A DNA stretch of 64,000 bases from Pseudomonas sessilinigenes (GCF_003850565.1 NZ_CP027706.1:1116001-1180000), one strand, 5' to 3'; positions 10,555 to 21,104 are shown, counted from the first letter of the stretch. A program made the numbers and translations. The notes: generated from the sequence alone by a model not told the origin.

Positions 10555-10568
10555 GTAGGGGACGCGCT

Positions 10569-11348
10569 TTACTCCGGTGCGTGGTCGCGCAGGAACACCA
10601 GGTTGTCGGCCTTGGATTGTTCGGCGCTGAAACGGTAGCCCTGGACGTCGAACTGCTTGAGTTGGGCCGGGTCGTTGATGCGTTCCTGGATCACGAAGCG
10701 GCTCATCATGCCCCGGGCCTTCTTGGCATAGAAGCTGATGATCTTGTACTGGCCGTTCTTCAGGTCCTTGAACTCGGTATTGATGATCCGCGCCTGGAGG
10801 GCTGTGCGCTTGACCGCCGAGAAGTATTCGTTGGACGCCAGGTTGAGCAACAGGTCGTCGCCTTGCTCGGCCAGGGCTTCGTTGAGCCATTGGCTGATGC
10901 GAGTGCCCCAGAACGCATACAGGTCCTTGCCCCGGGCGTTGGCCAGCTTGGTGCCCATTTCCAGGCGATAGGGTTGCATCAGGTCCAGGGGGCGCAGCAG
11001 GCCATAGAGGCCGGAGAGCATGCGCAGGTGCTGCTGGGCGTAGTCGAAGTCCGCCTCGCCCAGGGTCTGGGCATCGAGCCCGGTATAGACGTCGCCCTTG
11101 AACGCCAGCAGGGCCTGCTTGGCGTTGGCGGGGGTGAAGGCCGGGGTCCAGCTGCCGAAGCGTGCGGCATTGAGGCCGCCGATCTTATCGGAGACGTGCA
11201 TCAGTTCGCTGATCTGCGCCGGGGTCAGTTCCCGCAGTTGCTGGATCAGTTCCTGGGAGTGGTCGAGGTATTGCGGCTGGGTAAAGCGCTGGGTTACCGG
11301 CGGGGTCTCGTAGTCGAGGGTCTTAGCGGGTGAAATCACCATCAGCAT
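10569..11348 (-). CDS. yaaA: Peroxide stress protein YaaA (DUF328)
   Basis: YaaA family proteins lower free intracellular iron during hydrogen peroxide stress and have a DNA-binding-like fold. The 259-aa protein begins with the hallmark [12 protein letters not shown] and keeps DVYTGLDA, the [15 protein letters not shown] block and the C-terminal [11 protein letters not shown] and GYRF stretches, so it is full length. It is a single gene, transcribed towards the algD regulatory region and divergent from the deacetylase-like gene. No peroxide-regulator site was identified. Confidence 0.92.
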   Translation of the reverse strand: MLMVISPAKTLDYETPPVTQRFTQPQYLDHSQELIQQLRELTPAQISELMHVSDKIGGLNAARFGSWTPAFTPANAKQALLAFKGDVYTGLDAQTLGEADFDYAQQHLRMLSGLYGLLRPLDLMQPYRLEMGTKLANARGKDLYAFWGTRISQWLNEALAEQGDDLLLNLASNEYFSAVKRTALQARIINTEFKDLKNGQYKIISFYAKKARGMMSRFVIQERINDPAQLKQFDVQGYRFSAEQSKADNLVFLRDHAPE

Positions 11349-11485
11349 GGGGCGTCTCCTTTAAGCGTCGGGGGATTCTAGGGGCTCGGGCCGTCGGACT
11401 CCACCTATCGAGGCAATAGCTGACGCGTGGCGCAGGTGGGGATCGGCTATAGTGCCGCGCGGGTTCTGTTCTGGAGGCATCCCTT

Positions 11486-12610
11486 TTGCGTATCGCGTTT
11501 TTCTTTTCGGCCTGGCTTTTGAGTGTGAGTGCACTGGCGGCGCCCAATGATGTGGCGACCCTGGACCGCAGCACCTGGCCGGAAAAGCTCGACAGTCCGA
11601 CCCTGTTCGACGTTGCCTCGCGAGCGGAGATCCTCACGTTCGCCCGTGCCTTGCTGGTCAGCGAGTCCTGGGACGAGGCCTCGTTGAAGCAGCGCCTGGG
11701 GCTGCGCATGATCAACATGGAGGCCATCGGCAGCCTGCGTGAACAGCTGTGGAAGCGCCTGTTGGAGAACTACGACTTCGCCCAGCAGAGCTGCGACCAG
11801 GACGCCTCCTTCTGTTTCCTGGTGGAGAACATGCAGCAGCTGCGCAAGCAGGCCGGCAAGTTCCAGCTGGGCGAGGATTCCTATTACGCCCGCTGGGGCG
11901 AACCGAGCCGGACCTTCCATGAACAGTACCTGGACGAATTGTTGCGCAAGGCCGCCCTGGCCCCGCAGACCAGCAGCGAGGTCTTGCGCCTGGGCGACTA
12001 CGAGCGCAATGGCGACGAACTCCATGACCGGATGTTCCTGCTGACTTTCGACAGTGCCGCCAACCTGGCGCCGGACAACACCGCCTGGCTCACCGAGTAC
12101 CTGCGCAAGTCCAACCTCAACGGTACCTTCTTCGTCCTGGGCAACGATATCCAGAGCCGCCTGAACCTGGCTTCGGTGGCCAGCCTGCAGTCCTTGTATT
12201 CGCGTCAGTGCGTTGGCGTCCAGGGCTGGGAGTTCCGCTCCCATAGCCATTGGCAGGATTGGCAGTACTCGATCCAGCGCAGTGCCGACCTGGTCAAGGG
12301 CAAGCTGCCGGAAAACTACGTGCCGCTGTTCCGCCCACCCATGGGCCAGCGCCGGGCAGACGCCCAGGCCTTCTTCAATGCCCAGGGCATGCAGGTGGCG
12401 TTGTGGGACATCGATGCCCAGGACGGCCCGGGCAAGCTCAAGGCCCAGGAGAGCGGCCAGCGGGTACTGACCCTGATGCTGTTGTGGCGCCGCGGAGTGA
12501 TTGCCTTCAATGCCAAGCAGGATGGGGTCAAGGTCAGCCTGCCCTGGTTGCTGGGACAGACCGCGCAAAGCGGGATCGGTTGGGAAGACTGCCAGGATGC
12601 GTTTCGCTGA
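11486..12610 (+). CDS. Secreted polysaccharide deacetylase-like protein with degenerate active site
   Basis: The 374-aa product has a signal peptide (about residues 1-19), a helical N-terminal region of about 160 residues, and a NodB-type (CE4) domain at about 183-365. Recognisable motifs are LTFDS (residues 186-190), the HSHWQ region (253-257), RPPMG (283-287) and LWDID (306-310). In active CE4 enzymes the first motif is TFDD and the second HxxxH; here the second Asp is Ser190 and the second His is Gln257, both metal ligands. The start is TTG at 11486 with GGAGG eight bases before it. It could be a binding or structural protein rather than an enzyme. It stands alone in an operon of one. Confidence 0.8.
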   Translation: MRIAFFFSAWLLSVSALAAPNDVATLDRSTWPEKLDSPTLFDVASRAEILTFARALLVSESWDEASLKQRLGLRMINMEAIGSLREQLWKRLLENYDFAQQSCDQDASFCFLVENMQQLRKQAGKFQLGEDSYYARWGEPSRTFHEQYLDELLRKAALAPQTSSEVLRLGDYERNGDELHDRMFLLTFDSAANLAPDNTAWLTEYLRKSNLNGTFFVLGNDIQSRLNLASVASLQSLYSRQCVGVQGWEFRSHSHWQDWQYSIQRSADLVKGKLPENYVPLFRPPMGQRRADAQAFFNAQGMQVALWDIDAQDGPGKLKAQESGQRVLTLMLLWRRGVIAFNAKQDGVKVSLPWLLGQTAQSGIGWEDCQDAFR

Positions 12611-12969
12611 AAAACGCAAAATGCCCGTAAATACGGGACAAGGGCAGGAAAACCAGGGGAAAAGGGCAAATCCGCAAGGGATTTCGAGGCAGGCGGACTT
12701 CCGACTTTAGCGGCGCCCGGGCCGCTCGCCAAGGGCTATTCGTCACTCTGAAAAATAAACATCAAAAAAGCGTCAAAGTGCTTTTTCCTGTCACGCTTTT
12801 TGGAGTATTACGGACTCAGACCGCCGAAACCTGCGACACAGGTGGCGTCTCCCAAGACTCCTTGTGTGTGCGGCTCACCTCCAACCCGGATGGGTGGATT
12901 TCGGTGGTTCTTCGAGGCGCGATACCCGATGGTATGGCGTCGACTGGCTCCCACATAAGGTGACCGAGT
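12611..12969 (+). other. Structured leader region upstream of the PhoH-type gene
   Basis: No gene is evident. On the plus strand, a stem-loop (12818-12850, ACCTG-CGACA-CAGGT capped on AGAC/CGCC pairs), a small hairpin presenting GGA (ACCC-GGAT-GGGT, 12884-12895) and ATACC-CGAT-GGTAT (12920-12933) follow a possible -10, TATTAC, near 12806. CCCGT/ACGGG (12624-12637) may end the preceding transcript weakly. A 61-codon frame at 12778-12963 looks accidental. Confidence 0.4.
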
Positions 12970-14364
12970 ATGGATGACCGCGGACGCAGCCCTTCCTCCA
13001 ACCAGCCAATCCTTTACGTACTCGATACCAATGTATTGATTCACGATCCCAACGCCCTGCTGAATTTCGAAGAACACCATGTCGTGATCCCGATGACCGT
13101 CCTGGAGGAGCTGGACAAGCTCAAGAGCGGGCATCACAGCGTGGCCGCCGAGTGCCGCCAGGCGATTCGCCTGATCGACAAGACCCTGGGCGAGGCCTCG
13201 CCCGAGGATGTCGAGCTGGGGGTGCCGATCCAGCGTGGCAAGGGCGATCCGAAGGGCTTGCTGTCGATCCTGATGAGCAAGCGCAACGAGCCCAACAGCC
13301 TGCTGCCGGACAACCTCAACGACAACATCATCATCAACCAGTTGGTCGACCTGCACGCGCGCAACAAGGACTTGTCCGTGGTGCTGGTGACCAAGGACAT
13401 CAACATGCGCCTCAAGGCGCGGGCCTGTGGGATCGCCGCCGAGGACTACAGCACCGACCAGCTGGTGGACGACGTGGAGCTGTTGCCCAACGGCTTCCAC
13501 AACATGAGCGGTTCGTTCTGGGACCGGGTGAGCAAGGTCGAGACCCGCCAGGATCACGGTCGGACCTGGCACCAGGTGCAGTTGAACGACGAGCTGCCGG
13601 TGGTGCACATCAATGAGTTCATCATCGACGAGCAGGGCTTCGTCGGCTGGGTCAAGGAAATCCGCGACGGTGTGATGCTGATCCTCGACCTGCACCAGGA
13701 GCCCCTGCTGCACCAGGAGGCCTGGGGCCTGAAACCCCGTGATATCTACCAGGCCCTGGCCTTGTACGCGCTGCTCGATCCGGACATCCATCTGGTCAAC
13801 CTGTCTGGCGCTGCCGGCTCCGGCAAGACCATCCTGGCCCTGGCCGCTGCCATCGAGCAGACCATGGTCAGCAAGCGCTACCGGCGCATCATCGCCACCC
13901 GCAGCGTGCAGGGGCTGGACCAGGAGATCGGCTTCCTGCCGGGCACCGAGGCGGAGAAGATGGAGCCCTGGCTCGGCGCGATCACCGACAACCTCGAGGC
14001 CCTGCACATGGATGACGAGAGCACCCATGGCAGCGTCGACTACATCCTCAGCAAGGTGCCGTTGCAGTTCAAATCCCTGAACTACATTCGCGGTCGCAGT
14101 TTCCAGCAGAGCCTGATCCTGATCGACGAATGCCAGAACCTCACCCCGCACCAGATGAAGACCATCATCACCCGTGCCGGCGCCGGTTCCAAAGTGGTGT
14201 GCCTGGGCAACCTGGCGCAGATCGATACCCCTTACCTGTCGGCCACCAGCTCCGGGCTGACCTACCTCACCGAACGCTTCAAGGACTTCCCCAACGGCGT
14301 GCACATCACCCTGCAAGGGGTGCCGCGCTCGATCCTGGCCGAATACGCCGAAAGCCACCTGTAG
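12970..14364 (+). CDS. PIN-domain/PhoH-family ATPase (PhoH2-type)
   Basis: The 464-aa protein fuses an N-terminal PIN ribonuclease domain (about 12-150; LDTNVLIHDP with the first catalytic Asp, EELD, and TKDINMRLKA near the C-terminal acid) to a PhoH-like P-loop ATPase (about 240-464; GAAGSGKT Walker A and LIDECQN Walker B). Such PIN-PhoH proteins act as ATP-dependent RNA helicase/ribonucleases. Key residues of both halves are present, so activity is plausible. An AAGGTGA lies 8-14 bases ahead of the ATG. It is monocistronic, closed by a strong terminator, and preceded by a structured leader. Confidence 0.9.
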   Translation: MDDRGRSPSSNQPILYVLDTNVLIHDPNALLNFEEHHVVIPMTVLEELDKLKSGHHSVAAECRQAIRLIDKTLGEASPEDVELGVPIQRGKGDPKGLLSILMSKRNEPNSLLPDNLNDNIIINQLVDLHARNKDLSVVLVTKDINMRLKARACGIAAEDYSTDQLVDDVELLPNGFHNMSGSFWDRVSKVETRQDHGRTWHQVQLNDELPVVHINEFIIDEQGFVGWVKEIRDGVMLILDLHQEPLLHQEAWGLKPRDIYQALALYALLDPDIHLVNLSGAAGSGKTILALAAAIEQTMVSKRYRRIIATRSVQGLDQEIGFLPGTEAEKMEPWLGAITDNLEALHMDDESTHGSVDYILSKVPLQFKSLNYIRGRSFQQSLILIDECQNLTPHQMKTIITRAGAGSKVVCLGNLAQIDTPYLSATSSGLTYLTERFKDFPNGVHITLQGVPRSILAEYAESHL

Positions 14365-14382
14365 TTTCCTCCCACACCTGCC

Positions 14383-14409
14383 ACGGGCGGCCTTCGGGCC
14401 GCCCGTTTT
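14383..14409 (+). terminator. Intrinsic terminator after the PhoH-type gene
   Basis: ACGGGCGGCC (14383-14392) and GGCCGCCCGT (14397-14406) make a perfect 10-bp stem around a TTCG tetraloop, followed by TTTTG. It lies 18 bp past the stop. Confidence 0.9.
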
Positions 14410-14468
14410 GTATCCGCCCCCGGCCTCTGGAGTATCCTGCGTTCCCGCCGTGAACCTGGAACGCCCGG

Positions 14469-15386
14469 ATGGCCACTGTTTCCCTGCGCAATATCGACCT
14501 GAACCTGTTGGTGGTGCTCGATGCACTGCTGACGGAGAAGCACGTGACCCGCACCGGCGAGCGCCTGCACCTGAGCCAGCCGGCCATCAGCCACTCCCTG
14601 GGCAAGTTGCGCTCGCTCCTGGACGACCCGCTGCTGATCCGCCAGGGCAACGATGTGTTGCTCAGCCCGCTGGCCCGCAGTCTGCAAGCGCCGCTCAAGG
14701 AAATCCTCAGCCAGATCGAGACCCTACTGGGCAAGTCCATCGACTTCGACCCGGCCGCTTCCCAGCGCATCTTCCACCTGGCGATGTCCGACTACGGCGC
14801 CGCGATCGTGCTGCCCCGGTTACTGGTGCGCCTGCGCCAGGAGGCCCCGCTGATGCGGGTGGTGGTGACCCAGGGCAGCCGCCACGAGATGTTCGAGCAG
14901 GTGGTGCAGGGCAAGCTGGACCTGGCCCTGGGGGTGTTTCCCGACCTGTCGGAGGAGGTGGTCAAGGAGGTGCTGTTCGAGGAGACCTTCAGCTGCCTGC
15001 TGGATCGCACGACCCTGGGCCCCGATGGCACCCTGGACCTGGCGCAGTACCTGGCCCGGCCGCATTTGCAGGTGTCGATGGATGGCTGTTTCAACGGCGA
15101 AGTCGATCATCGCCTGCGGGATAAGGGTTTGCAGCGCCAGATCGTGGTCAGCGTGCCCCATTGGGGCACGGCGCCGGGGATGATCCGTGGCACCGACCTG
15201 ATCCTCACGGTGGCCAGTCGCACCCTGGATGAGCTGGCGCTGGAGGATGGCCTGGTGCGCCTGGCGCCGCCGATGCAGGTGCCGGCGTTCAATTTCGTCC
15301 AGGTCTGGCATGGGCGCTCCCGTGACGACCCGGCCCATGCCTGGCTGCGCGAGCAGATCCGCCTGGCCAGCGTGGCCGGACCCTGA
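14469..15386 (+). CDS. LysR-family transcriptional regulator
   Basis: The 305-aa protein has the LysR winged helix-turn-helix at about residues 8-66 (LNLLVVLDALLTEKHVTRTGERLHLSQPAIS spans it) and a two-lobed ligand-binding domain afterwards, whose LAMSDYGAAIVLPRLL start resembles the NahR/LinR/NodD-like branch that senses aromatic compounds. The target is unknown: the gene converges on a YdcZ-type transporter gene with a 6-bp gap and has no divergent partner, the usual clue for LysR targets. It could act elsewhere in the genome. Confidence 0.88.
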   Translation: MATVSLRNIDLNLLVVLDALLTEKHVTRTGERLHLSQPAISHSLGKLRSLLDDPLLIRQGNDVLLSPLARSLQAPLKEILSQIETLLGKSIDFDPAASQRIFHLAMSDYGAAIVLPRLLVRLRQEAPLMRVVVTQGSRHEMFEQVVQGKLDLALGVFPDLSEEVVKEVLFEETFSCLLDRTTLGPDGTLDLAQYLARPHLQVSMDGCFNGEVDHRLRDKGLQRQIVVSVPHWGTAPGMIRGTDLILTVASRTLDELALEDGLVRLAPPMQVPAFNFVQVWHGRSRDDPAHAWLREQIRLASVAGP

Positions 15387-15392
15387 GGAGGC

Positions 15393-15839
15393 TCAGCCGC
15401 GGACGGTGATCACGAAACCGCCAATCACCACCAGCACGCCGAAGAGCTTTTGCAGGCTGATGTCCTTTTGCGGCAGGCCCACCAGGCCGAAGTAATCGAT
15501 GATCAGCGAGATCAGCAACTGGCCGATGATCACCGCCATGATGAAGTTGAGCGCTCCCAGGCGTGGCGCCATCAGCAGCGCCACGGTGATGTAGAGCACT
15601 CCGGCCAGGCCGCCGAGCCAGATCCACCAGGGCCCTTGGGCGGCGGCCAGCAGGTTGGGCCGGGGCACCTTGATGAACAGCAGCAGGACGCCCAGGGCCA
15701 GCAGGCTCACCAGCAGCGAGAGGCCGGTGGCCCAGAGCGGATGCCCCAGCAGGCTGCCCAGCCGGGCGTTGGTTCCAGCCTGCAGGGGCACGGCGAAACC
15801 GGCGAGCAGGCTGAGCAGGATCGGGATGAGCAAGGCCAT
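15393..15839 (-). CDS. DMT-superfamily inner-membrane protein (YdcZ/DUF606)
   Basis: The 148-aa protein has five hydrophobic helices and the YdcZ pattern: N-terminal PLQAGTNARLG, a central PWWIWLGGLAGVLYI and a C-terminal LGALNFIMAVIIGQLLISLIIDYFG. Members are half-size relatives of EamA transporters that pair as dimers; substrates are mostly unknown. It is transcribed away from moaC and convergent with the LysR gene. Confidence 0.87.
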   Translation of the reverse strand: MALLIPILLSLLAGFAVPLQAGTNARLGSLLGHPLWATGLSLLVSLLALGVLLLFIKVPRPNLLAAAQGPWWIWLGGLAGVLYITVALLMAPRLGALNFIMAVIIGQLLISLIIDYFGLVGLPQKDISLQKLFGVLVVIGGFVITVRG

Positions 15840-16027
15840 GAAGAAGTTCCTCTGTGTCGTTGCCTGACCTTGTACGCGGATGCCGGCAGCGGCTCCAATT
15901 CGCTGTTCTGATGCGGGCCATTCGTCGGGTCGATCCCCGGCCGCAGGGCCCTGGTGGCGGCAGATTGTCCCGTGCGGAAAACTGACCGGCGGGTTTACAA
16001 TCGCCCCACCTGATCAGGAGTAACGCC

Positions 16028-16501
16028 GTGCTGACTCATCTCGATTCCCAAGGGCGCGCCAATATGGTCGACGTCACCGACAAGGCCGTGACGTTTCGCG
16101 AAGCGACGGCCGAAGCCCGGGTGCGCATGCTCCCGCAAACCTTGCAGATGATCGTCAGCGGCGGTCATCCCAAGGGCGATGTGTTCGCCGTGGCGCGGAT
16201 CGCCGGGATCCAGGCCGCGAAGAAGACCAGCGACCTGATTCCCCTGTGCCATCCGTTGATGCTCACCAGCGTCAAGGTCGAGCTGCGTGCCGAGGGCGAG
16301 GACAGCGTGCACATCGTGGCGCGCTGCAAGTTGTCGGGGCAGACCGGGGTGGAGATGGAGGCGCTGACCGCCGCCAGTGTCGCCGCGCTGACGATCTACG
16401 ACATGTGCAAGGCCGTGGACCGGGGCATGATCATCGAGGGCGTGCGGGTGCTGGAGAAACTCGGCGGCAAGAGCGGCCACTACCAGGCGGAGCCGGCATG
16501 A
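16028..16501 (+). CDS. moaC: Cyclic pyranopterin monophosphate synthase MoaC
   Basis: MoaC converts the MoaA product to cyclic pyranopterin monophosphate, the first stable intermediate of molybdenum cofactor synthesis. The 157-aa protein is full length, with [14 protein letters not shown], the [28 protein letters not shown] signature region and [10 protein letters not shown]. It starts at GTG 16028, with AGGAG seven bases before it. It overlaps moaD by 4 bp (ATGA), so moaC-moaD-moaE is one coupled operon. moaA and moaB are not in this window. Confidence 0.96.
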   Translation: MLTHLDSQGRANMVDVTDKAVTFREATAEARVRMLPQTLQMIVSGGHPKGDVFAVARIAGIQAAKKTSDLIPLCHPLMLTSVKVELRAEGEDSVHIVARCKLSGQTGVEMEALTAASVAALTIYDMCKAVDRGMIIEGVRVLEKLGGKSGHYQAEPA

Positions 16502-16740
16502 AGATCAAGGTGAAGTTCTTTGCCCGTTATCGCGAGGCCATCGGCCTGGATGAGACCCTGGTCGACGGCGAGTTCCGTACCGTCGAGGATCTGCGCCAGC
16601 ACCTGCTGCAAGGCGTGGGCGCCCCGGTGCTGGGGGAGCAGAACCTGATGTGCGCGCGCAACGAGGAGTTGTGCCAGTTGGCCGAACCCCTGGCCGACGG
16701 CGATGAGGTGGCGTTCTTTCCCACCGTGACCGGAGGCTGA
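16498..16740 (+). CDS. moaD: Molybdopterin synthase small subunit MoaD
   Basis: MoaD is the ubiquitin-like sulfur carrier of molybdopterin synthase. The 80-aa product ([10 protein letters not shown]) is full length and ends in TVTGG; the terminal Gly-Gly is thiocarboxylated to donate sulfur. The ATG at 16498 overlaps the moaC stop; the longer in-frame opening inside moaC is excluded. moaE begins 1 bp after its stop. Confidence 0.95.
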   Translation: MKIKVKFFARYREAIGLDETLVDGEFRTVEDLRQHLLQGVGAPVLGEQNLMCARNEELCQLAEPLADGDEVAFFPTVTGG

Positions 16741-16741
16741 C

Positions 16742-17194
16742 ATGGGCATTCGGGTACAGGACGCGGCATTCGATCCCGGTGCCGAACTCAATGCCATGCA
16801 CGCGGCCAATGTCGGCGTTGGTGCGGTAGTGGGCTTCGTCGGCTACGTGCGTGATTTCAACGATGGCCAGGATGTCCACGGGATGTTCCTCGAGCACTAT
16901 CCGGGCATGACCGAGAAGGCCCTGGCCAAGATCGCCGAGGAGGCCGGGCTGCGCTGGCCGTTGCTCAAGCTGGAGATCCTGCACCGCATCGGCGCCCTGG
17001 CCCCGGGCGAGCCGATCGTCTTCGTCGCCGCGGCCAGCGCCCATCGCCAGGCGGCCTTCGACGCGTGTGCCTTCGTGATGGATTACCTCAAGACCCGGGC
17101 GCCGTTCTGGAAGAAGGAACAGACCGCCGATGGCCCGCGCTGGGTCGAGGGCCGACACAGCGACCAGGCCGCCGCCGAGCGCTGGGAAGACTGA
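16742..17194 (+). CDS. moaE: Molybdopterin synthase catalytic subunit MoaE
   Basis: MoaE binds cyclic pyranopterin monophosphate and, with thiocarboxylated MoaD, inserts the dithiolene sulfurs. The 150-aa protein contains the family's VGFVGYVRDFN, LEHYPGMTEK, HRIGALAPGEPIVFVAAASAHR and FWKKEQ (catalytic Lys region) segments. A GGAGG lies ahead of the ATG, placed in the end of moaD. Last gene of moaCDE. Confidence 0.96.
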   Translation: MGIRVQDAAFDPGAELNAMHAANVGVGAVVGFVGYVRDFNDGQDVHGMFLEHYPGMTEKALAKIAEEAGLRWPLLKLEILHRIGALAPGEPIVFVAAASAHRQAAFDACAFVMDYLKTRAPFWKKEQTADGPRWVEGRHSDQAAAERWED

Positions 17195-17250
17195 TCCAGT
17201 ACACGCCTTGGCGCATTCCTGCGCCTTGCGCAAAACCTGCCAAGCCGCGC

Positions 17251-17280
17251 GCCTGTTCCTGGTGATCACCAGGTGCAGGC
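17251..17280. repeat. 30-bp near-perfect palindrome after moaE
   Basis: CCTGGTGATCACCAGG (17258-17273) is a perfect 16-bp palindrome, flanked by GCCTG and CAGGC two bases away on each side. It sits 56 bp past moaE and about 15 bp ahead of the promoter of the binding-protein gene. It could be an operator or the arm of a terminator; there is no loop, which favours a protein-binding site. Confidence 0.6.
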
Positions 17281-17294
17281 GTTGCCGTGCCCCG

Positions 17295-17323
17295 TTGACG
17301 ATGTGTACATTAAAGTCCAGTAT
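17295..17323 (+). promoter_or_regulatory. Sigma-70-type promoter of the amino-acid binding protein gene
   Basis: TTGACG (17295-17300), a 17-bp spacer and CAGTAT (17318-17323) precede the gene by 85 bp. The -10 match is modest. A dyad GTCCAGTATGGAT (17315-17327) overlies the -10 and resembles the one in the dauB promoter. Confidence 0.5.
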
Positions 17324-17327
17324 GGAT
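17315..17327. promoter_or_regulatory. Candidate DauR operator at the binding-protein promoter
   Basis: GTCCAGTATGGAT is an imperfect inverted repeat (GTCCA/TGGAT). It differs at only two of 13 positions from GTCCATTATGGAC in the dauB promoter and, like that copy, covers the -10 element. Assignment to DauR is inference. Confidence 0.45.
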
Positions 17328-17407
17328 TTCAAAGTACAAAACAGCTCTGCCGTTCCACCTCTTCTTTCTGTCTTGCCAAACCAACAACAATTCGCGAGAG
17401 AACGAAC

Positions 17408-18184
17408 ATGAAAAAACTCCCCCTCATCAGCGGCCTGGTCCTGGGCCTGTTGGCGTGCACCCAGCTCTCGGCCGCCGAGAAGACCCTGCGCTTCGGGATC
17501 GAGGCCGCCTATCCACCCTTCGCCTTCAAGACCGCCGAAGGCAAGATCGGGGGCTTCGACTACGACATCGGCAATGCCCTGTGCGCGCAGATGCAGGTCA
17601 AGTGCGAGTGGACCGAGGTCGAGTTCGATGGGCTGATTCCATCGCTGAAGGTGAAGAAGATCGATGCCGCGCTGTCGTCCATGACCATCACCGCCGAGCG
17701 CCGCAAGTCGGTGGATTTCACCCATAGGTACTACTTCACTTCGTCGCGCCTGGTGATGAAGAAAGGCGCCGTGGTAGACGACCAGTACCAGAACCTCAAG
17801 GGCAAGACCATCGGTGTGCAGCGTTCCACCACCACCGACCGCTACGCCACCGAGGTCCTGGAGCCCAAGGGCATCAAGGTAGTGCGCTATAGCAATAACG
17901 AAGAGATCTACATGGACCTGGCGGCGGGACGCCTGGATGCGATCTTCGCCGACACCATTCCGCTGGAGGACTTCCTGTCGATGCCCCGCGGCGCCGACTA
18001 TGCCTTCGTCGGCCCGGAGCTCAAGGATCCGAAGTATGTCGGCGAGGGCGCCGGGATCGCCGTGCGCAAGGGTAACGAGCAACTGGTGGGCGAGCTGGAC
18101 AAGGCCATCGCCGGCATCCGCGCCAACGGCGAGTACCAGAAGATCCAGGCCAAGTACTTCAAATCGGATATCTACGGCGACTGA
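17408..18184 (+). CDS. Periplasmic basic-amino-acid binding protein (ABC transporter)
   Basis: The 258-aa protein has a signal peptide (residues 1-22, ending LSAAEK) and a full SBP_bac_3 fold: [14 protein letters not shown] at the start, [32 protein letters not shown] and the C-terminal [10 protein letters not shown] and GIAVRKGN segments. Closest in style to lysine/arginine/ornithine binding proteins. No permease or ATPase gene is adjacent, so it must use a shared transporter. It converges on dauR; a similar gene accompanies dauBAR in P. aeruginosa, suggesting a role in arginine or D-arginine uptake. Confidence 0.9.
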   Translation: MKKLPLISGLVLGLLACTQLSAAEKTLRFGIEAAYPPFAFKTAEGKIGGFDYDIGNALCAQMQVKCEWTEVEFDGLIPSLKVKKIDAALSSMTITAERRKSVDFTHRYYFTSSRLVMKKGAVVDDQYQNLKGKTIGVQRSTTTDRYATEVLEPKGIKVVRYSNNEEIYMDLAAGRLDAIFADTIPLEDFLSMPRGADYAFVGPELKDPKYVGEGAGIAVRKGNEQLVGELDKAIAGIRANGEYQKIQAKYFKSDIYGD

Positions 18185-18198
18185 TGCCGCAGGCGTTT

Positions 18199-18230
18199 GC
18201 GAGCGATCGCTCCCAGGGGCGCTCGCTCGC
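18199..18230. terminator. Bidirectional hairpin between binding-protein gene and dauR
   Basis: GCGAGCGATCGC (18199-18210) pairs with GCGCTCGCTCGC (18219-18230) with one mismatch around an 8-nt loop. It lies centrally between the two convergent stops (18184 and 18237). Confidence 0.65.
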
Positions 18231-18236
18231 CGAGGA

Positions 18237-18866
18237 TCACTGTTCCTTGAGTTCCTTGAGGTGCTTGTACACCGTCGCCCGGCCCATGTTCAGCACGTTG
18301 GCCACATAGTTGGCGGCACTCTTGCCCTTGAATGCGCCTTCGGCGTGCAGCGCCAGCACCAGTTCACGCTTGTGGTCGCGGGTCAGCAGGTTCAGGCCCA
18401 GCTGGCGCTCGCGCAGCCAGTTGTGCAGGAAGGTGTTGATCCGTTCCTGCCAGTCATCGCGAAACAGTGAGTCCGGCTGCGGGATCAGCTTGCTCGGAGA
18501 CAGGAACAGGTCCAGCGCGGCCTTGGCATTCTCGAACAGCGAGATGTTCAGGTTGATGCACAGCACCGCCAGCGGCTGGCCCTTGGTGTCGCGCAGCACG
18601 GTGCTCAGGCTGCGGATCTTCTGGCCGTCCCAGTTGAGCTTTTCGTAGGGGCCGATGTTCCGTTCATCGCTGTCGCCGCTGAGCATGTCTTCCAGGGCCG
18701 CATCGTCACCCACTTCACGCTTGGACAGATTGTTGGCGATGTAGTCGACCTTCTGCGTGCGCAAGTCGTGGAGCACCACTTCGGCGTGGGGAAAGAACAG
18801 GGTGGCAATGGCGTCGGCGATCGCCCGGAAATTGTCCAGGACAGGGTCCTTGGCGGGTGTAGTCAT
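18237..18866 (-). CDS. dauR: DauR, D-arginine utilisation repressor (YheO/PAS-HTH family)
   Basis: The 209-aa protein has an N-terminal YheO-like PAS domain (about 10-120; HAEVVLHDLRTQKVDYIANN, then TVLRDTKGQPLAVLCINLN) and a C-terminal helix-turn-helix (about 165-205; KSAANYVANVLNMGRATVYKHL). In P. aeruginosa DauR represses dauBAR and responds to 2-ketoarginine. Here it is the last gene of dauB-dauA-dauR, 85 bp after dauA, so it would repress its own operon. The gene order and partner enzymes make this assignment strong. Confidence 0.88.
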   Translation of the reverse strand: MTTPAKDPVLDNFRAIADAIATLFFPHAEVVLHDLRTQKVDYIANNLSKREVGDDAALEDMLSGDSDERNIGPYEKLNWDGQKIRSLSTVLRDTKGQPLAVLCINLNISLFENAKAALDLFLSPSKLIPQPDSLFRDDWQERINTFLHNWLRERQLGLNLLTRDHKRELVLALHAEGAFKGKSAANYVANVLNMGRATVYKHLKELKEQ

Positions 18867-18951
18867 GGGTGTACTCCTGGCGGCTTCAGCGCCCGCCGCT
18901 GGCGGGCGCTGGGAGTGTGCCGCAATCGTCCGGGCGCGTCATCCCGGGGTG

Positions 18952-21062
<2,111 letters not shown>

Positions 21063-21091
21063 CGCGGAACTCCGTTTTTATAAACTTATTT

Positions 21092-21104
21092 GTCCATTAT
21101 GGAC
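21092..21104. promoter_or_regulatory. Candidate DauR operator in the dauB promoter
   Basis: GTCCAT-T-ATGGAC is a perfect odd-centre palindrome, flanked by A/T-rich arms (AAACTTATTT on one side, TTTTAGTTT on the other). It contains the likely -10 and matches the site at 17315-17327 at 11 of 13 positions. Confidence 0.5.

Larger units (their letters stand above)
9756..10568. other. Long upstream regulatory region of algD
   Basis: This stretch of about 810 bp has no convincing gene and is visibly richer in A+T than its surroundings. It should hold the distant control sites known for algD in other pseudomonads. Besides the promoter I see an AlgR-like half site (10227-10236), a CRP/Vfr-like dyad (10504-10523), a hairpin CCATCC/GGATGG (9982-10003) and a strong stem-loop beside yaaA (10528-10554). 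A 91-codon open frame at 10207-10482 on the plus strand has atypical composition and no homology I recognise. Confidence 0.6.

Noticed and set aside
12778..12963. 61-codon GTG-started frame ahead of the PhoH-type gene
   Set aside because: No ribosome site; the region is better explained as a folded leader.
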